Source: Candidatus Fredericiella danica (GTDB lineage Bacteria; Chloroflexota; Anaerolineae; Caldilineales; Caldilineaceae). From it: a stretch of DNA of 64,000 nt. The stretch is taken from contig JADJPH010000003.1 of assembly GCA_016713335.1 (NCBI GenBank), positions 146,181-210,180 on the forward strand, in the 5' to 3' direction. This document shows, piece by piece, positions 27,791 to 36,322 of this stretch (within the stretch, counting starts at the first letter, position 1; each line of letters begins with the position of its first letter). The position numbers and the translations under genes are program-made. The notes below the pieces were generated by a model that was not told the DNA's origin, searched no databases, and saw only the letters and a list, made by a program, of their open reading frames with translations.

Positions 27791-28909
27791 CTAATTCACC
27801 GGGTCAACGATGATCTCTACATTTTCAGTGGGGTTGCCTTTGGTGATGACCGGCGTCGCCTGCGTGCTGACGAAAAGCAACTGCCCATTTGCAGCCGTGA
27901 TGCGCGCACCGATGGAATAGAGCGCCCCCTCTTCCACGTCGGCTGGGCTATAGACCACCGTGTAGGGGATCGGCACCTGCTGGCCGCCCGACGTGAACGC
28001 GGTCATCGCCAACAGGGTCATCTCGGGCGGCGCATCCGCCAGTTGCGCATTGCGGATGGTCACTTCGATCAGGGCATCGGGCGGCAGCGCGCTGCGCACC
28101 AGGTAGGAAACAGTGCCGGAGACGGTGGCGTCGCTGGAGACAACGTCGCCCGTCGCAACTGGGGCTTCGGTCTCAGCCACCGGCAGCGCACGCTGGAACT
28201 GGGCCGCCAGTGCATCATCGGCGGTGCGGAGTTGCATAGTGTCGCCGTCGATCTGATAGGTCGCTGCCGTACCGAGCGCGGCAAGATAGGCTGCTTCCTG
28301 CTCGGAAACACCGGGATCGGCGCAAGCCATCATGGTGGATGCCAGCGGCCCAATCTGAATGTTGCCTTCGCCATCCGTGGTGAACCCACCGGAGTAGCTA
28401 TTGCAGCCGGAGTTGCCGCTCACAACGCCATCGGCGCTAAAGTCGGCGGTGATGGTGCTGCCCTCAACCAACCCTACGACCGCCTGGTTGCCGTTGTTGT
28501 AGGCGATCGCGTTCCAGTTCGTACCGGCAAGCCCGGTGTTCTGGGCGGCAAAGACCGCAACCGGCGCGCCGGTGCTGTCAGCCAGCGTCAAGACCCCGTC
28601 CTGGATCGCAAAAGTCGCTGCCGAAGTCAGGGCGGTGTAGTAGGCCGTCGACTGCGTCATGATCGGCTCCGGGCAAGCCATCATCGTGGCTGCGGCGTTG
28701 GGCGAGAACTGGATCGTGTCGCCATCGGTCGTGTAGGAAGTGTTGTACCGGTTACACCCGTCCGAGCCGCTGGCCGAACCGTCTGTGCCAAAATTGAGCG
28801 TGACGGTTGTGTCCGCCAGTGCCGGGGGGGCAGCCGGCTGCACCGGCACGCAGGCCGCCAGCAGTAGCACAGTCGTTACTCCGGCGATCAAACCAATCAA
28901 TCGTCGCAT
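27791..28909 (-). CDS. Lipoprotein with two META domains and a YbaY-like domain
   Basis: 372 residues from ATG 28909, preceded by AGGAGAG. The signal ends LLLAAC. Two META/HslJ repeats follow (about 30-125 and 130-235), each with the G-x-[SN]-G-C-N-x-Y and ATTxMMAC-type core (SGSDGCNRYN, SGNSGCNSYSG; AATMMACPEP, ASTMMACADP). The last 110 residues (VSGTVSYLVRSALPPDALIEVTIRN...VPIPYTVVY...TKGNPTENVEIIV) match the YbaY/type III-secretion-like lipoprotein domain. META proteins are linked to heat-shock or envelope stress and drug resistance in a few species; the role here is unknown. It faces the outside, anchored by lipid. Confidence 0.85.
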   Translation of the reverse strand: MRRLIGLIAGVTTVLLLAACVPVQPAAPPALADTTVTLNFGTDGSASGSDGCNRYNTSYTTDGDTIQFSPNAAATMMACPEPIMTQSTAYYTALTSAATFAIQDGVLTLADSTGAPVAVFAAQNTGLAGTNWNAIAYNNGNQAVVGLVEGSTITADFSADGVVSGNSGCNSYSGGFTTDGEGNIQIGPLASTMMACADPGVSEQEAAYLAALGTAATYQIDGDTMQLRTADDALAAQFQRALPVAETEAPVATGDVVSSDATVSGTVSYLVRSALPPDALIEVTIRNAQLADAPPEMTLLAMTAFTSGGQQVPIPYTVVYSPADVEEGALYSIGARITAANGQLLFVSTQATPVITKGNPTENVEIIVDPVN

Positions 28910-29181
28910 GGTACTCTCCTTGAATCTCTCTTTTTTGCCGGCGCAGAGCGCGTCGGCGCGGGACATCTCAGTATACAGAATCAAGACGAGATTACGATAC
29001 AATTTGTTCTGCCAATTTTAGAGTAGGGGCATCTTTCACGCTACAATCACGAATGCACCCTTGGCCGGAGTGGCGCGTGTGCGTGACCGGGGTGGTGACC
29101 CGCGCACCTTCTGTGGCAAGCTCTTTGGCCAGGAGAAGAACCTGACCACCGCGTCCGTTGTCCGCTTGAAATTCACATTGC
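28910..29181. other. Intergenic region with a possible decayed reading frame
   Basis: 272 bases. Besides the upstream region of the META lipoprotein (TATACT at about 28971-28976 on the minus strand reads as a -10 box, but no good -35 is seen), bases 29048-29195 on the plus strand read as a 48-codon, protein-like frame without a good start (for example DPRTFCGKLFGQEKN), ending inside ppsR. I do not recognise it; it may be a gene remnant. Confidence 0.3.
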
Positions 29182-30063
29182 TCAAGATCTCTTAGCTAGC
29201 TCGTGCGCCAGTCGTCTTTCCACCAGCGCGGCAATTTCTTCTGCGCAGGTCTCGATCGGTTTTCCGGTCGTGTCGACAACGGGAATGTCATGGCGGTAAA
29301 AGTAATGATTGGCAGCACGAAGTTCTGCGACTACGGCTTCCCGGTCGATATAAGATCCCTCCGGAATGCCCGTGCGTACTGCCCGCACTTTACGATGAAT
29401 CAGCAATTGCGCCGGCTCGATCGTGAGGCCGACGATGCGGCGACCATCGACCAGCGCCAGTTCTTCCGGCAGCGGTACATCCGGCACAAAGGGTACGTTG
29501 CTGACACGCCATCCCATCATGGACAGGTACATGCTCATGGGGGTTTTGCCCGCACGCGAGACGCCGATCAGCACGATTTCGGCAGTTGGCAGATCTTCGG
29601 CGCGTTTCCCGTCATCATGCGCCACCGTGAATTCAATCGCGTCGACCCGGTCAATCTGCGCCTTGTGTAATTGATAGTAAAGCCCCGGCTGTCCTAACGG
29701 CTCAGCGTCCAATGCCCGCTCCAGGTGCTCGAGGAGAGGTCCCACCAGATCAAAGGTGACAACGCCTGCCTGCGCCGCCTCGGAGATCAGCAGTTCGCGG
29801 GCATCACGGTTCACCATGGTGTGGACGATGATCGCGCCCGGAATGCCGGAGGCTTTTTGCACTGCCTGCAGCACTCGATCTTGGTTCAGCACCCTGGTCT
29901 CGATAGCGATGGGCACCTGACAATCGGGGAACTGGGCCAGCACTGTTCTGGCCAGCAGTTCCCCTGAAGCGCCCGTGCCCCCTGACACCACAATGATGGG
30001 CGGTCCCTGGCGCAGGCGCCGCTCGCGTATTTCTGGCTCCGCAGTGGATGTAGACATACGCAC
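29182..30063 (-). CDS. ppsR: PEP synthase regulatory kinase/pyrophosphorylase (PpsR, DUF299)
   Basis: 293 residues. VVSGGTGASGELLARTVLAQF near the start and the P-loop GVSRAGKTPMSMYLSMMGWRVSNVPFVP in the second half are the family signatures, with RRIVGLTI and the GSYIDREAV segment following. The enzyme switches phosphoenolpyruvate synthase (PpsA) or pyruvate phosphate dikinase off and on by ADP-dependent phosphorylation and phosphate-dependent dephosphorylation of a threonine beside the catalytic histidine. It would be a cytosolic control point of gluconeogenesis. Its usual target gene lies 11 bases upstream here but only as a collapsed remnant (30075-30380). Confidence 0.93.
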   Translation of the reverse strand: MRMSTSTAEPEIRERRLRQGPPIIVVSGGTGASGELLARTVLAQFPDCQVPIAIETRVLNQDRVLQAVQKASGIPGAIIVHTMVNRDARELLISEAAQAGVVTFDLVGPLLEHLERALDAEPLGQPGLYYQLHKAQIDRVDAIEFTVAHDDGKRAEDLPTAEIVLIGVSRAGKTPMSMYLSMMGWRVSNVPFVPDVPLPEELALVDGRRIVGLTIEPAQLLIHRKVRAVRTGIPEGSYIDREAVVAELRAANHYFYRHDIPVVDTTGKPIETCAEEIAALVERRLAHELAKRS

Positions 30064-30074
30064 CTCCCGAGAGA

Positions 30075-30380
30075 CTACGCCGGCGCCACCACTACCGCCT
30101 TCTCAATCTCCAATATGTCCGCTGTTGTGCGCAGCACCGCATCGAGAATCAGACTGATCGAATCGATGCCATGCTCTACTAGAAATGCGGCAAACTCAGG
30201 ATAGTCAGAAGGCGCCTGACCGCAGATGCCAAATGCATCTGCCGTAATCGCAAAACCATCAGGAATCTGGATGCCCTTTGGCTTCAGTTCCCGAATCATC
30301 TCACCCAGACTGGCGTTTTTCCCACCAACCCTGGGGACGTCCGCAATTGTCAGTTCATCGAACCAGCGAATCCATTGCAT
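30075..30380 (-). pseudogene. ppsA: Collapsed phosphoenolpyruvate synthase gene (N- and C-terminal ends joined)
   Basis: The 101-residue frame joins two ends of PpsA. Residues 1-49 (WFDELTIADVPRVGGKNASLGEM, IPDGFAITADAF) are the start of the ATP-grasp domain; residues 50-95 (GICGQAPSDYPEFAAFLV, HGIDSISL) are the end of the PEP-utiliser domain. About 690 residues between them, including the catalytic histidine, are absent and the frame is kept. At the junction an 8-bp inverted repeat, GCAGATGC/GCATCTGC (30222-30229 and 30235-30242), brackets five bases. The product cannot make PEP. Either a real deletion or an assembly collapse; the neighbour ppsR is intact. Confidence 0.85.
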
Positions 30381-30719
30381 GGTGTACTTCTAATACCACC
30401 ATCAGAACCGTTGGCGGGGTGCAAAGTGCGGGAGGCATACCTGGTTTAGTAGCAATGGTCAATTGTCAGCGGTCAATGCGCTTTGCTATGCAGTTGAGTT
30501 GCGTTACCCCTCATAAGTGATTGATCGTCGGCGATTTCATCGTTGACCACTTGCCGTGCGTACGATTGGGCATGCCCATCATCCGCAACTGGCGCTGCGG
30601 TGGATTCACCGCTGCGAAACCTGTCCTACTAATAGCGTACCACTAAAACGGTTCGCGCGTGACGAAATATGGGTAAAATCAGGTTGTCAATTCTGAAAAG
30701 ACACAATGGGTGACAAATC
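30381..30719. other. Gene-free stretch upstream of the acetolactate decarboxylase gene
   Basis: 339 bases without a credible gene. It must hold the promoters of the ppsA remnant (leftward) and of the decarboxylase (rightward; TAAAAT at about 30673-30678 is a possible -10 box). A short stem GCGGTG-GATT-CACCGC is at about 30598-30613. Nothing else stands out. Confidence 0.4.
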
Positions 30720-31532
30720 ATGCAACGAAAATACTTAACGATGCTCTTGCTGGCAAGTCTGGTCCTGTTGGTTCTCGCTGGCTGCCAGGCCGTGCAGGCG
30801 CCGACTGCGAAATCAGATGCTATCTACCAGGTCTCACTCCTGGACGCACTGTTGCAGGGCGACTATGACGGCACGGTGCCTATCGCCGAACTGCTGAAAA
30901 ACGGGGATACGGGTCTCGGCACTTTCGACAACCTGGACGGCGAGATGATAGTGCTGGACGGTGTTGTCTACAGGGCGAAATCCGATGGCTCTGTGGAAGT
31001 CGCCGCCAAGGAGGAATTGGTTCCCTTTGCCGTCGTTGGTTATTTTGACAAAGAGATCGCGGGCGGTGCGGTAGAGGATATCTCCGATGTGGAGGCTCTC
31101 AAAGCTGCACTGGACAAGACCATCAGCGAGACTACCGGCGATTTCAATCAGTACTACATTGCCACGATCGCCGGCGATTTTGACCTGGCTCACGTGCGGA
31201 GCGTGCCGCGCCAGGAGGAGCCCTTCAAGCCACTCGCCGAAGTCACGAAAGAGCAGACCGAATTCGAGTACACAGAAATCCCCGGCACGCTGGTCGGGCT
31301 GCGCTTTCCGGAACACATGGAAGGGATCAACCTCCCTGGGTGGCATTTCCATTTCTTGTCAGATGACAAGACCAAAGGCGGCCATGTGCTGGACCTGAAG
31401 CTGGCTTCAGGCGAAATGAACCTGGATCACATCCGGGAATTCAACCTGATCCAGCCCGACACCGATGCATTTGCCAACTTGGACCTTGGCGGGGATATGA
31501 GCCAGGCGACTGGAGCAGCGGAAAGTAAGTAG
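30720..31532 (+). CDS. Lipoprotein alpha-acetolactate decarboxylase
   Basis: 270 residues. A lipoprotein signal (LVLLVLAGC) is followed by the AlsD/BudA fold: YQVSLLDALLQGDYDG, LGTFDNLDGEMIVLDGVVYRAKSDG near the start and LPGWHFHFLSDDKTKGGHVLDL near the end, where the three histidines bind zinc. A conserved arginine and glutamate are visible in TLVGLRFPEHMEG. The reaction turns acetolactate into acetoin and CO2. Most relatives are cytosolic; here the enzyme would be anchored outside, where acetolactate leaked from the cell could be converted. The stop is immediately followed by an 8-bp repeat tract that also covers the antisense sulfurtransferase frame. Confidence 0.92.
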   Translation: MQRKYLTMLLLASLVLLVLAGCQAVQAPTAKSDAIYQVSLLDALLQGDYDGTVPIAELLKNGDTGLGTFDNLDGEMIVLDGVVYRAKSDGSVEVAAKEELVPFAVVGYFDKEIAGGAVEDISDVEALKAALDKTISETTGDFNQYYIATIAGDFDLAHVRSVPRQEEPFKPLAEVTKEQTEFEYTEIPGTLVGLRFPEHMEGINLPGWHFHFLSDDKTKGGHVLDLKLASGEMNLDHIREFNLIQPDTDAFANLDLGGDMSQATGAAESK

Positions 31533-32597
31533 AGACAGGGAGACAGGGAGACAGGGAGACAGGGAGACAGGGAGACAGGGAGACAGGGAGACAGGAGACA
31601 GGGAGACAAGGAGCAGGGCAAGAGACAGGAGCAGAGCGGGGGGGGGGGGGCGCCAACGAGGGGGGGGGCGGGGCGCGGGTGCGGTCCCGGCGGCGGAGAG
31701 AAGGAATAGTAGTAACTTGTCTCCTTGTCTCCCTGTCTCCCTGTCTATCTCTCCCACCGCGATCTCCCTCCCCGCCTCCGTGATCCACTCGCTCCACGAT
31801 CCGGCATATAGTTTCCCCGCGCCCAGCCCGGCGTGCTCGAGCGCAATCAGATTATGGACGGCGGTGACGCCCGAACCACAGTACATGACGGTGCCTTCGG
31901 CTGCGGCATCGCCGAGCAGGCGCGTCCAACGCACCCACAGTTCCTCAGGGCGCAAGAAGCGACCGTCGGCGCCCAGATTCCCGGCATAGGGCGCCGAGAT
32001 CGCCCCCGGAATGTGGCCGGCAATGGGATCGATCGTTTCATTCTCCCCGCGATACCGCTCCGCCGCACGAGCGTCAAAGACCCGGTATTGCGGGTGACTC
32101 AAATTCTCCACCAGGTCAGCCGTGCTGACGAGTCGCTCGGGGTGCAAGTGGGGTGTGAAGGTGCGCGACGGGCGCACCTCGTTCCCACTCCGCACCGGCA
32201 TCCCAGCCTTTTCCCAGGCGCGCCAGTCGCCGTCCAGCACCGCCACCGTATCATGTCCAAGCCAGCGCAGCAGCCACCACAGACGGGCGGCAAACGCACC
32301 GCCCGCATCATCGTAGGCAACGACTTGCGTGGTGGCATCGACCCCCCAGCCCGACAGACGCTGTACAAACGCATCCATTGCCGGCAAAGGATGGCGCCCC
32401 GTCCGGCCAGCTTCCACCGGCCCTGAGAGATCGGTCTTCAAGTCCGCAAAGAGCGCGCCGGGAATGTGCGCCGCCAGATATTTCTGCCGTCCAGCCGCGG
32501 GATCGGCCAACAGCGCCCGGCAATCGAAGACGGCCCATGCCGGGTCCTGCAAATGCGCAGCAAGCTCGGAAACGGAGACGATGGTTGTATAGTTCAT
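31407..32597 (-). CDS. sseA: Thiosulfate/3-mercaptopyruvate sulfurtransferase with repeat-derived C-terminal extension
   Basis: Two rhodanese domains: the first with WAVFDCRALLADPAAGRQKYLAAHIPGA and YDDAGGAFAARLWWLLRWLGH, the second with the active-site loop YCGSGVTA, where Cys carries the persulfide. It transfers sulfur from mercaptopyruvate or thiosulfate to cyanide or thiols in the cytosol. The family ends near residue 283 (base 31749), where GREIAVGE is followed by the 8-bp repeats. From there the frame is open for 113 more codons of Leu/Ser/Pro/Cys-rich repeat translation (PCLPVSLSPCLPVSLS) and finally antisense to the decarboxylase gene. The natural stop has been replaced by repeats. 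The start overlaps the S9 peptidase stop (ATGA). Confidence 0.88.
   Translation of the reverse strand: MNYTTIVSVSELAAHLQDPAWAVFDCRALLADPAAGRQKYLAAHIPGALFADLKTDLSGPVEAGRTGRHPLPAMDAFVQRLSGWGVDATTQVVAYDDAGGAFAARLWWLLRWLGHDTVAVLDGDWRAWEKAGMPVRSGNEVRPSRTFTPHLHPERLVSTADLVENLSHPQYRVFDARAAERYRGENETIDPIAGHIPGAISAPYAGNLGADGRFLRPEELWVRWTRLLGDAAAEGTVMYCGSGVTAVHNLIALEHAGLGAGKLYAGSWSEWITEAGREIAVGEIDRETGRQGDKLLLFLLSAAGTAPAPRPPPRWRPPPPALLLSLALLLVSLSPVSLSPCLPVSLSPCLPVSLSLLTFRCSSRLAHIPAKVQVGKCIGVGLDQVEFPDVIQVHFA
31533..31618 (+). repeat. 8-bp tandem repeat, unit GACAGGGA
   Basis: Seven perfect copies from 31534 followed by degenerate ones. It begins one base after the acetolactate decarboxylase stop codon. 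Confidence 0.95.
31638..31669 (+). repeat. Guanine runs (13 and 9 G) between opposed 8-bp repeats
   Basis: A run of 13 G (31638-31650) and one of 9 G (31660-31668) on the plus strand. The segment could form a G-quadruplex and is also prone to length errors in sequencing. Confidence 0.9.
31716..31752 (-). repeat. Inverted copies of the 8-bp repeat (TCTCCCTG on plus strand)
   Basis: Four to five copies of the same unit in opposite orientation to the tract at 31533-31618. The two tracts could pair into a long stem with a loop of about 100 bases between two convergent genes. Confidence 0.9.
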
Positions 32598-34494
32598 GGC
32601 TTGAGTTGCGCCCTAAAGAAATCGGTGATCCGGTTATAGCAGTCCACCTTGTTGGCAAACTTGAGTACATCATGACCTTCATCGGCGTAGACGACGTAGT
32701 CCACCTGCTTTCCCTTTGCCTGCAGTTGTTCGACGACATCGCGTGACTCGCGTTCGACGACGCGCGGGTCGTTGGCGCCCTGCATGACCAGCATCGGGCA
32801 GGCCAGGTTTTCGAGGTAGGTGCTGGGCGAGTGGATGAGCATCTCTTCGCGCTCAGTTTCGGGATTGCCGACGGTGATGTAAAAGTAGGTCTTCCACGTC
32901 TCCGGCAGGCGGTCGACAAAGGTCAGCAAGTTATATGGACCAAACATGTCCACTGCGGCCTTCCATAGTTCGGGATGGCGCCTGGCCAGCGTCAGCGTCA
33001 TGTAGCCACCGTAGGATCGACCCATGACGCCTGTGCGCGACATGTCCAACCGCGGATCCTGCTTCAGCAACTCGAATGCGGCGACGTGGTCCAGGCGATC
33101 CTGCCCACCCCAGTCCCGGTCGACGTGTTTCATGTAGGCCATCCCGTAGCCCGAACTGCCACGTACATTAGGTGCCCACACCGCAAACCCATTGAGGGTC
33201 AGGAACTGGATCAGTGGCATCGAGAACCAGGTGAAGTCGGGTCTTTCCTGGCTCTGTGGACCGCCATGAATGTAGAAGACCACCGGCCGCGGCCCGCTGA
33301 AGCCAAGTTCGGGCGCCGGCAGATAGAGCCGCGCGGAGATACGGAGATCGTCGTGACTGGTGTACGAACTCTCGATGCCCGGCGACAGATAGTTGCTTGG
33401 AATCCCGAGCACGCGCTCATTGGTCTGGCGGATCATCCTGCCATCCGGTTCGATGAGATACAGTTGCGATGGCGCCGTTGCGCTAGAAAATGAGAGCGCA
33501 TAGCGGCCGCTGTCTCTATCGAACGCAATGGACTGCACAACGCCATTGGTCAATTCGCCCTCGCCCACCAGGACGCGCGTCACCGAAAATTCACGATTGG
33601 CTTCGTCAAACGTGCCTTCATACACCCATGAAGCGCCGTCGATGTTGTAGTTGAGCAGGTACTGATCCCCGGCAAGATGTTCAATCCTGCTCAGTTCACC
33701 GATCCCAGCATGCACCAGGCCGGCGACGCGCACCTGCTCAACCTTTGCCGAATCGTTGAGCGCAGGTAGCTCAGCCCGTAGCCGTCGTCAAAGAGCGATG
33801 AGACAAACAGTAGCCCGTCGCCTGGCCGTAGATGCGCCGCACCAATACCGTTGGGCGCCACCTGGTCGCCGGCCTGGCGCGCATCCATCGGCAAGCCAAA
33901 GAGCAAGGTGCGCTCCCCGCCTGGCTCCTTTCGATACAGGGCCACGTCGCCAAAGCTGTATTGATCGGCAAGGACAAAAGTCTGATAATCGTCGTCGTAG
34001 GCAATTGGGATGTTGCCGTAGAGACTCTCGCCCAGTTCCACCGTCTCCAGGGTGGCGAGATCGGCAAGAAAGGTGCGATGGAGGGGGGTGCGCCGCGGGT
34101 CCACGGAGAAAAGCGCGATCGCACGCTCGGGGTCGACATGGGTACAATAGACTTGTTGCCCGTTGAACTTGTCGCCAAAGACCGGGGTCGGAATGCCTCC
34201 CTCAAGGGGAACCCACGTGGGTTGGTAGTTCTCGTCGCCATCCTGGTCAAGCATCAGCAGGATCTTGCCAAGTTTGGGGAGCACAGAGTAGACCACGGCG
34301 TCATCGAAGTGGTGTGGATTGGGCAGTGCGATATCCGGTGGAATGAGCGGCTCCGGCACGCTCCCGCCAATCCGCATGGCGTAGAGGCTTAACCGGCCGG
34401 AGAGGTCGCTGATAAAGTAGAGAAGATCGCCGGCCAATTGCGGTTGGACGAATTGGCGCGCTGACAAGAGAGACTCGATACGAAATTGCATCAT
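32594..34494 (-). CDS. S9-family prolyl-oligopeptidase-like peptidase (frameshifted)
   Basis: The first frame (34494 to about 33773) gives a beta-propeller with repeated short blades; the second carries the alpha/beta-hydrolase domain to 32594. The catalytic triad is visible: Ser in GVMGRSYGGYM, Asp in MQGANDPRVV and His in ADEGHDVLKF, with the oxyanion loop FYIHGGPQSQERPDF. Total length is about 633 residues, normal for acylaminoacyl-peptidase/dipeptidyl-peptidase relatives that cut short peptides. There is no signal peptide. ATG 34494 or 34491 is preferred over 34503 because the GGAAA run then has workable spacing. One base is missing near 33773. Confidence 0.9.
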
Positions 34495-34709
34495 GATCGG
34501 CATTTTCCAGTTATACTAAGCACTAGTGCGAACGGATTTGACTCCGATTGTACGTCAGCGGCGCGGGGTCACCAATTTTTGTCGTATAGTCGCATGACGC
34601 AGTTTTGCGCCGGAAAGAGGGGCAAATGCCCGGTGACGTGATCGTGTAGGGTTGTTATAATGTCAGGCAAGGGTTCGTTGCCTGAGCCATCATAAGTTGA
34701 GGTGAACAA

Positions 34710-35441
34710 ATGGCTGCGCAATACCCCGACGCAGAGACGCGTCGGCGTACAGTACTCGTCGTTGTGCTCAACAATGCTGAGGATTTGCTCCGTGCTGCGG
34801 ACCAGGGCTGGTATCGAATTCCGCAGCGGCATGCGCCCAAACGCATGGGCGCAGATTATCTGGCTTTCTATCAGACGGGTGCGTTCCGCACGGAAGGCGA
34901 GGCGCATACCGTCACCTATTATGCCCCCACCCGTCGTTACAAGTTGCTCACCCGGCGCGAACTGCTGCCGGACGAACCAGATCATCCGCGCGCGGCCGAC
35001 TATTATTACCGCGTCGAGATCGGCCCGCTGGCGCGGTTGGCGCATCCGGTGCCGGCGCAGCGGCTCCGCCGTGTGACATTTATCCATACGACGATGGATC
35101 GACTGTTGACCGCCGGCGATGTCACCGATCTGTTTCAACAGGACGATCCGTTTGATACGCTTTGGGGGGCATTGCGGGAGCACAATCTGCGCCCGTTGCG
35201 GAACCGGCTGCTGCATGAGCGCCCGGTTGACATTGCCCTCCGTGCGCGGGGTGGTTATCTGGCGATCCAGTGTGTTGAGGGCAGCACCGTCAGTGAACAC
35301 GGTGCGCTCCTCTTGCCTGACCGTTGGGAACTGCTGCAGTTGCCGCCGTCACGCATCCAAGACGACCTGGCGGGTTGTCTGCGTGAGGTGGGCGCCGCGC
35401 TGATTGGATTGGGTGGGTCGAATCTGAACCTCGGGACTTAA
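34710..35441 (+). CDS. Unknown soluble protein
   Basis: 243 residues, no signal peptide or membrane helix. Its start reads RRTVLVVVLNNAEDLLRAADQGWYRIP, followed by RMGADYLAFYQTGAFRTEGEAHTVTYYA, then a basic middle (RRLRRVTFIHTTMDRLL) and a C-terminal segment with LRNRLLHERPVDIALRARGGYLAI. The last part resembles a small nuclease-like beta-alpha core (D-x-A and E/Q-x-x-G elements), but I cannot confirm active residues. GAGGTG lies upstream of ATG 34710. It is followed two bases after its stop by the next gene, so the two form an operon. Confidence 0.65.
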   Translation: MAAQYPDAETRRRTVLVVVLNNAEDLLRAADQGWYRIPQRHAPKRMGADYLAFYQTGAFRTEGEAHTVTYYAPTRRYKLLTRRELLPDEPDHPRAADYYYRVEIGPLARLAHPVPAQRLRRVTFIHTTMDRLLTAGDVTDLFQQDDPFDTLWGALREHNLRPLRNRLLHERPVDIALRARGGYLAIQCVEGSTVSEHGALLLPDRWELLQLPPSRIQDDLAGCLREVGAALIGLGGSNLNLGT

Positions 35442-35443
35442 CT

Positions 35444-36316
35444 ATGTCGCGCGACACGTCTCGATTCTGGCTCATAGTCCTATTTGTGGTCGCTGGGCTG
35501 ACCTTGCTGATCGGCTTTGCGCCGGTTTTTGCCCAGGAACCTGTGACAGGTGCGACGATTCCGCCAGATCAGACTCCGGTCTATCTGCCGCTCATTTCGG
35601 CCGCGCCGCCGACGCCGACGCCCCAACCCCGCCATTTTGACAGCGTTCCAGTCGAAGGGGGTGGTTTCGATGGACCGGCGGAGACAAGCCCGGATCTCAA
35701 TCTGTCCATCCGCAGCTATTCTTCGACTACGGCCTATCTGGGGCTGGTGAACTATGGCGGCGACACGGATCCCAATGCACCGCAGATCGCCGGGATGTTC
35801 CAGCCCGCACGCCTGCCGTCCTTCATCGCCGCACACCGTGTCTACGACTGGAACTGGAACTGTAACCCGCCCACCGGCTGCCGCGGCAGCCCGATCGACA
35901 CCTATGCTGTGACGCTGCTGGAGATGAAGGCGCCGATCGGGGAAGGAATTGCCATGCCGTCGCGCGGGCCAAAGATCCGCGACAATTTTGTCGGCATGGT
36001 GCTCTATGCAGAACCAAACCGGATCACTTTTGTCTATTTGAGTGCGGACACCCCCGCGCAGGGCTATCTCGTCCATGTGGAGGACGTGGCGATTGCCCCG
36101 GAGTTGGTGGCGCTCTACCGCAAGCTGAACAGCGAAGGGCGCAGACGCCTCCCTGCGCTGCGCAATGGTGAAGTATTTGGTGTCGTTGATAAGGGGATGA
36201 TCAAGATCGCGATGCGTGATACCGGGAGTTTTCTTGACCCGCGCGCATGCAAGGACTGGTGGATGGACTACATGGACCAGTGTAAGGTTCAGTTACAGCG
36301 CCCAGCGCGGCCGTAG
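35444..36316 (+). CDS. Secreted protein of unknown function
   Basis: 290 residues with a classic signal peptide (FWLIVLFVVAGLTLLIGFAPVFA) and a Pro/Thr linker (YLPLISAAPPTPTPQP) common in secreted Chloroflexi proteins. The mature domain starts LNLSIRSYSSTTAYLGLVNYGG and has paired tryptophans and cysteines (DWNWNCNPPTGC), then VGMVLYAEPNRITFVYLSAD and GYLVHVEDVAIAPELVALYRKLN. The pattern of a tight beta-rich core with two or more disulfides suggests an extracellular binding or enzyme domain; no catalytic motif is recognised. It starts two bases after the previous stop. Confidence 0.7.
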   Translation: MSRDTSRFWLIVLFVVAGLTLLIGFAPVFAQEPVTGATIPPDQTPVYLPLISAAPPTPTPQPRHFDSVPVEGGGFDGPAETSPDLNLSIRSYSSTTAYLGLVNYGGDTDPNAPQIAGMFQPARLPSFIAAHRVYDWNWNCNPPTGCRGSPIDTYAVTLLEMKAPIGEGIAMPSRGPKIRDNFVGMVLYAEPNRITFVYLSADTPAQGYLVHVEDVAIAPELVALYRKLNSEGRRRLPALRNGEVFGVVDKGMIKIAMRDTGSFLDPRACKDWWMDYMDQCKVQLQRPARP

Positions 36317-36322
36317 CCCCAT

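Noticed and set aside
29048..29195. A small plus-strand gene
   Set aside because: No start codon with ribosome site and no recognisable family; kept only as a possible remnant in the intergenic note.
31407..31748. The last 113 codons of the sulfurtransferase frame as a true domain
   Set aside because: They translate octamer repeats, G-runs and the antisense strand of alsD; the family ends near base 31749.
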